DNA from: Tissierella pigra
GTDB lineage: Bacteria; Bacillota; Clostridia; Tissierellales; Tissierellaceae
Direction of reading: 5' to 3'
DNA length: 64,000 nt
Assembly: GCF_009695605.1 (NCBI RefSeq)
Contig: NZ_VUNQ01000017.1
Coordinates: forward strand, 1 to 64,000
The number at the start of each line of letters is the position of its first letter. Positions within the stretch are counted from its first letter, which is position 1. The position numbers and the translations under genes are program-made. The notes below the pieces were generated by a model that worked only from the letters and a program-made list of their open reading frames with translations, made no database searches and was not told the DNA's origin. Positions 63,249 to 64,000 of this stretch are shown piece by piece.

Positions 63249-64000
63249 CTAGAATTCTTTCATAGTCTTAGTTGACCAGCCTGGTATTCTATCTCCACAG
63301 AACATTGCATTGTTTTCCATAATAATTGAACCATCTTCTCTTACAGATGCTCCTAATATTTCATCATAAGCCCATCCACCAGATAAACCATCTCTAGCTA
63401 AAGCTTGTAATTCTCCTATTACTTTATCTGCTGGTGGTAATTCTATTAATTGTGATACATTACCTGTAGATACTAAAGCATTTGCTTTTTCATCTAATGT
63501 AACAAGAGGCTGAGAAGCTCCATCTCTACCTGTACACTCATTACTTATACCTACTGTTTTTACTCCTACATCTTCTAAAGCAGCTAAGCATAAAATATAG
63601 TCAGCATCTGGATTTCCATATCCTTCTTCAGTAACTATTGCTCCATCTGCACCTAATGATTTTGCCATTTGTGCCACAAATATAGCTGATCTATGTTTTT
63701 GTTCTAAGGAAACATTTAGATTTGACATTATAACTCCTAAGAAGTTAATTGATTTTCCATGTTCCTTATATAATTCTCTAATTGTAGGGAAATTTTGGAA
63801 GTCATATGTTGACCATTTTGATGATGAAGGCATGAAACTACCTGATATTAATGCTCCATCTAATACTTCATTTGGATGCATAAACGTAGGAACATATTTA
63901 TTCATATCCCATCCATATACTAAATCATTATATCCCAATTCTTCCATTTGAGATTGTGGTTGCATAACCAATACTACTGATGGAAGTTTATTTACTTCTT
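63249..64000 (-). CDS. betaine/sarcosine reductase component B, pyruvoyl-forming subunit precursor (partial)
   Basis: Member of the GrdE/GrdG/GrdH family, which is cleaved to make two subunits with a pyruvoyl group. About 250 C-terminal residues are visible; the frame stays open to the window edge (GAAGTAAATAAACTTCC codes EVNKLP), so the gene begins beyond 64000. MQPQSQMEELGYNDLVYGWDM, GVIMSNLNVSLEQKHRSA and VGISNECTGRDGASQPLVTL are typical; the Cys in NECTGRDG is the probable cleavage and pyruvoyl site. It lies 11 bp upstream of the selenoprotein gene; the two chains form component B. Confidence 0.92.
   Translation of the reverse strand, partial: EVNKLPSVVLVMQPQSQMEELGYNDLVYGWDMNKYVPTFMHPNEVLDGALISGSFMPSSSKWSTYDFQNFPTIRELYKEHGKSINFLGVIMSNLNVSLEQKHRSAIFVAQMAKSLGADGAIVTEEGYGNPDADYILCLAALEDVGVKTVGISNECTGRDGASQPLVTLDEKANALVSTGNVSQLIELPPADKVIGELQALARDGLSGGWAYDEILGASVREDGSIIMENNAMFCGDRIPGWSTKTMKEF

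Overview
The window is AT-rich, low-GC Gram-positive DNA. It has strong GGAGG-type ribosome sites, TTG and GTG starts, a T-box serS leader, a lipoprotein-rich proteome, and the chromosomal order rpsF-ssb-rpsR ... gdpP-rplI-dnaB. A betaine- or sarcosine-type reductase component B with an in-frame UGA (selenocysteine), a BCCT betaine carrier and the selenium-associated pair yedF/DUF3343 point to an anaerobic, amino-acid-fermenting (Stickland) member of Clostridia/Tissierellia. The species cannot be named from the sequence alone.

Layout. 0-3.1 kb is a graveyard: an intact IS66-type transposase gene abuts a truncated IS1182-type transposase with a terminal repeat, followed by a 12-codon ABC transporter tail and a LuxR-type regulator scrap. 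3.1-14.3 kb holds an exported Cys-rich protein, a YnjB-like/permease/permease/ATPase import operon (+), a nucleoside hydrolase, and an opposing operon of Fe-S protein, two sugar/nucleotidyl-transferase-like proteins, an APH-fold kinase, two TVP38/TMEM64 membrane proteins and a rhodanese lipoprotein. 14.4-20.8 kb holds D-Ala-D-Ala carboxypeptidase, a LytTR/GHKL two-component pair and two ABC exporter-fold proteins, with a predicted LytTR operator in front of the ABC pair. 20.9-25.4 kb holds an M1 peptidase lipoprotein, a DUF1002 protein, and serS with its T-box and a block of hairpin repeats. 25.4-31 kb holds a decayed ECF transporter, an AraC regulator and a pair of exporter-fold ABC proteins sharing a repeated upstream box. 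31-36 kb holds an OmpR/histidine kinase pair, a TraX-like protein, a PTS_EIIC_2 protein and NiaR. 36-45 kb is core replication and translation: dnaC/dnaI-like loader, DnaD-like, GNAT, dnaB, rplI, gdpP, DUF2232, MazG-like, rpsR, ssb, rpsF. 45.9-52 kb is a complete pstSCAB-phoU-phoBR phosphate locus behind a Pho box. 52-58.8 kb holds an aminotransferase, DUF951, MscS, DUF3343/YedF, a DUF5711-like protein and a three-gene DUF2089/DUF4097/SHOCT-like module. 58.8-64 kb holds a MocR regulator, a BCCT transporter and two reductase component B genes; the last runs off the window.

How genes work together. Betaine-type substrate enters through the BCCT carrier and is cleaved by the selenoprotein reductase; YedF/DUF3343 are markers of the selenium metabolism this requires. 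PhoBR senses phosphate and drives pst through 11-bp-spaced TTTACA repeats. The locus I consider most likely to be an undescribed system is 3.8-14.3 kb. It combines a YnjBCD-type importer with two YdjX/YdjZ-like TVP38 proteins and a rhodanese, a set that as I recall is also clustered in Escherichia coli (ydjXYZ-ynjABCDE). Here it also carries a kinase and two transferases of the TIGR04282/TIGR04283 type. Its substrate is unknown.
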